Below are positions 60,676-64,000 of a stretch of 64,000 nt of DNA, in pieces; position 1 is the stretch's first letter, and each line of letters starts with the position of its first letter. Origin of the DNA: Baylisascaris procyonis (lineage: Eukaryota > Nematoda > Chromadorea > Rhabditida > Ascarididae); the NCBI GenBank assembly GCA_037389465.1, contig JAZARR010000174.1:1922001-1986000 (forward strand), in the 5' to 3' direction. The position numbers and the translations under genes were made by a program. The notes beneath the pieces are model-generated. The model was given only the letters and a program-made list of their open reading frames with translations. It was not told the origin of the DNA and ran no database searches.

Positions 60676-63600
60676 CATTAAGGCCGTCACAACCACTTAC
60701 CTAACAAATACTTTAGTGAATCAAACGAGACGGGAACTGTACAGCAAGGAAAAGTATTTTACACGACGACACAACGCTTCAAATAGCCGATACAGCAATT
60801 ACTTCAGGCCGCATAATCTCAAACCATCCCTCGTCTGCAAATGAAAGCTGAATAAACAAAAAGAGTACCAAGTGTGATAGCCTTCGGTGCAACTGATTCG
60901 TAGAAAAGGGAGTGTGCTTCTTGATACATGCCAGCGTCGAGTGCATGAGTACACATTGCCTCATCATTTCCTTCCAATTTCGCTCCCATATACCTGATGC
61001 AAATTTGTAATAAATTAAAAAACACGACAGTTCAGAACAGAGAAAGTGAAAATATTTATTCCTAGCATCAATCGAAATTACTATGTAACAGCAAATAAAA
61101 GACCCAAGGGCAACTAGATCTCCATCTTCGTGGTTAAGGCAACGAAGTCTTTAAAATTTGACAAATAATGAAATAACAGTCAGCCATTAAACTAGACAAC
61201 AATATCCTTTGCCCAGGAGTAATTTCGCCCTCGTGGCGCAATCATATATATTTCCTTACATAAGGGATTAAAAATTGGTCTCTGCGCAGACGAATCTAAA
61301 CAGCGTACTCCAGATTACCAAAAAAAAAAAACATTTGAACAAAGTGTCACAAAGCCACACCATTATAGCAGCATCGATGGGAGATTTCATCACATCTTCG
61401 TCTATCGGTAAAATGTAGTAAAAAGCAAGTTATCATAAAAAGTTCTAAACAAACGAACGAAGGATGCAGCACACTTACTTCGAATGTGCGATGACCTCAG
61501 GTGGCAATCCACACAAGTCTGCCATTTTTTCGTATAAAGCCTCATCTGCTTCTGGTGCCACACGATCGATCATCTCTATCACTGCGCCTTGACGTCTAAA
61601 AGCAAATACAAAACTACTGTGCAAAATAAGAACGAAGAACCTCTTACTGTGCTGTTTTAAATGAAAGCGTTTTCTGACAGGACGCTCGGTTCGATTTATT
61701 GCTCCAGACGACAGAATCACGATTTTAAAGAGGGAAGTTGCCACTTTTCTTGATTTTTATATAGGAAGTTGGTCAAAAAATACGGAAAAGTTTTATGCAA
61801 GTATATTATAAAAAAAAACTCGTGACCACAGCGATTACTATACGTCGTTATTACATTTCATCGTTTATTCCTCCTCTTCCTCTCATGTCCCATCCTAATA
61901 ATTTTAACCCAGAATTACAAAGTGGCAAAATAACACAAGCCACCGCTCTCCGTTTCCCTTTATAATCTCTGCAATTAGTGACACGGATCAACAACAGCAG
62001 CTAGAAAAAAGCTGTCTCCAAACACCGGCTCAACGAAGATCAACTTCCACACAATTCATTTTCCCTCTTCACTTCCAACAATGCCAACCATACTACACAA
62101 CGATAAAAGACTTACAAAGCTCAAAAATAGAGCTCTTTAAGCGAAAGCACCAAATGCAATTCCTATGTACAAAGCGAAGGTAATTCATGGCGTCGATAAG
62201 CGGTTATGATTCAAATCAAATCAAACCCTAAAACATACGCATTCGCATCATCGATGTGCATTAATACGAATATCGCCAAATGAAATAACTCCATAGTAGC
62301 CAACTGCTCTGCATAGCGAATGTGCAGTAATCGTTCCACACAGCCGTCTATATGATCATAACCGATCGATCGAAGCACACACCATAGATGCCAACTAAAA
62401 CAACGCCATTCTTTAGCAACAATCAACACCAAATTCGATGCATCAAAGAGGAATGGCTGAAGGAAGCACACACGGCTTATACTTGTTATTACCTGTAGTT
62501 TCAATTTTCTTTCCTTTTCGTTACCCGCAGATATTGACGGCAAATATCACATACGTACAAGCAAAAACGTTGTGAAAGACCGAAAATAAAAGTGATCTCC
62601 GCCCGTGGAACCTGTACCTCGAATCTTCAGTTTCCCCTACTATGCTCTACTTAACTTACAGAATAAATAAGAAGAACTAGAACGGTAAATCAAACTTTCA
62701 ACTAAAATTTCACTGGTCTGGAAGTTTTCATTGAAAAAAAAAAAACAACAAAACTCTGCACAACTACCAATATATCAAGTGGGCGGCCCAAAACCTCAAC
62801 ACGTGGAAGGAATTCAAAGGTAACACAAAATGTTGTTTCCTAAGCATAGGCAAGCTGCCACCATTGAAAACTATAAATGAATTTGCTCCACGCAATCCTC
62901 AAACTCCTTTGCAAAATTTGCAAATCACGACTAACCTGAGATGGAAATCCAATGGATAATCATTAAAAGCACTTGGTTCAAGTAGTAACTCCAGCGGATG
63001 CGAACGATCTGAGGATAACTTCATCAGCTCATAGAAAACACTCTTGCCAAGCGATTCGCGACAACCGCGCTCTCCCAAATCTTCTTCGAATGCGTTAAGC
63101 ACCTCTCCTAATGGGGCGAAATGTGGGCAGTGATACCATACAAATATACCCAACGCCTAAAAATAGCACATTTCAATGAACATACAAACGCTGCAATAAA
63201 TTCAAAAAATAAGCACAATCACCACAAAAAAGGAAAAAACATTAAAGCTGAAATATAATATCAAGGGCATGTTTGGAAATAGAGATCTCAAGATCACGAA
63301 GTACAATAACATACGATCCAGGTCCACTCAATTATACGCTTGTTTGAAGGATTCAGCGTTCCACACTAAGCAAACCAAATCAACGCCGACAATTTGGCAC
63401 TGACGGAAAAACTGCAAAAGAATAAGACAGCCTACATCGCGCGAGCTATTCGTCAAATAAATGCGCCCCGTTAAAAGTGGTGAGTCCATAAAAAACCCAT
63501 TTTAAGCTAATATTTCATCCTCCCGAAATCTGATAATAACACTTCCAATAAACAGCTTCCTGTAAAGAAGCTCCTTTTTATAGCTTGGCTTAAGATTTGA

Positions 63601-64000
63601 ATAAACACAATGCATATTTTAACGTCCTCCATTTATAAAGCTACAAGTGTTATTTCATCAACCTCGTTCCCTCCATATACTCGGAGATGCCCAATATTTT
63701 GTACGACGCCCAATTCAACAAACAATTTACCCGCATCCAATTCAATCCATCGCAAACGCACAATCGTTTCGCCTTCACGTCAGCACGCATCATTCCAGCC
63801 ATCACCATGTAGATCTTCAGTAGATCCTCGTCTATAAATTCTACTGCTTGCGATTGTGTCCAAAACTCCACCTGTAATAGAACTTATGAGAAAGCATATC
63901 TCGGAGGGTATTATCCTCCTAACTCCCTCCTCCGTTCTTTTCCTCACCTTCGGTAATTCCCTTTCATCATCTTCCATTCCTTTCGCATTTTAGCACTTCT
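58120..64000 (-). CDS. nup98-96: Nucleoporin NUP96 (C-terminal part of NUP98-NUP96), 5' partial
   Basis: Minus-strand exons: 63948 to ~63990, 63731-63871, 63315-63365, 62936-63156, 62239-62394, 61479-61595, 60869-60993, 60115 down to a donor not settled, then tentatively 58373-58506 and 58120-58202 (TAG). Splice phases agree from 63871 to 60115. Family matches include KRIIEWTWI + ALGIFVWYHCPH, FYELMKLSSDRSHPLELLLEP, PLDFHL + SWHLWCVLRSIGY, FHLAIFVLMHIDDA, LPPEVIAHSKYMGAKLEGND and AHSLFYESVAPKAITLG + DHEFLGRLVE. These are the alpha-helical repeats by which NUP96 sits in the Y-complex scaffold of the nuclear pore. If exon 60115 does not splice onward, it reads to a stop at 59751 instead. The NUP98 GLFG repeats and autoproteolytic site would lie right of the window. 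Confidence 0.87.
60612..60673. repeat. (TA)n microsatellite
   Basis: About 31 TA units in the NUP96 intron between exons 60869-60993 and 60115. Confidence 0.98.

Overview
The window is nuclear DNA from a nematode. Genes are broken into short exons with AG|GT(A/G)AG donors and T-rich TTTCAG/TTTTAG acceptors. Histone mRNAs end in a replication-dependent 3' hairpin, the U6 snRNA core is worm-like, and the SNU13, SPOP/BATH-43 and histone proteins match nematode family members as I know them. The DNA is AT-rich with long (TA)n tracts. An XRCC1 homologue suggests it is not Caenorhabditis; a Spirurina/ascarid-type worm is a guess.

Layout. (1) 556-6499, plus: the last seven exons of an SPOP/BATH-43-type MATH-BTB cullin-3 adaptor; its 5' end lies off the left edge. 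(2) 6.5-11.9 kb: mostly non-coding, with a doubtful exon pair just behind BATH-43. (3) 11.9-33.3 kb: a scattered replication-dependent histone cluster. It holds an H3-like gene with a heavily altered tail (12.1 kb, +), a frameshifted H2B pseudogene (14.3-14.7 kb, -) divergent from H4 (15.0 kb, +), canonical H3 (19.7 kb, +), a divergent H2B/H2A pair (22.0-22.9 kb), and two more H4 genes (27.3 and 32.9 kb, both -). Most have a TATA box, and several have an E2F-like TTTGGCGCC site. The 15.0 and 32.9 kb H4 units are a ~770-bp inverted duplication. Other dispersed repeats fill the gaps. (4) 34.6 kb: one U6 snRNA gene with its own TATA box. (5) 37.7-46.2 kb, minus: XRCC1 (single-strand break repair scaffold) downstream of SNU13/15.5K (U4 snRNP and box C/D snoRNP protein). 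(6) 50.5-55.0 kb, plus: a TTBK/CK1-superfamily kinase with a frame problem in the alpha-C region and HRD changed to SRD. (7) 58.1-64.0 kb, minus: the 3' half of the NUP96 part of a NUP98-NUP96 gene, running off the right edge.

The histone genes and the U6 gene make abundant non-polyadenylated RNAs. The flanking genes are ordinary housekeeping genes (ubiquitin ligase adaptor, DNA repair, splicing, nuclear pore). I saw no CRISPR array, prokaryotic operon or autonomous transposase. The most unusual items are the tail-divergent H3, the H2B pseudogene with an intact promoter, the inverted H4 pair sharing a variant hairpin loop, and the frame-broken kinase. All exon boundaries were placed by hand from reading frame, splice-site sequence and remembered family alignments.
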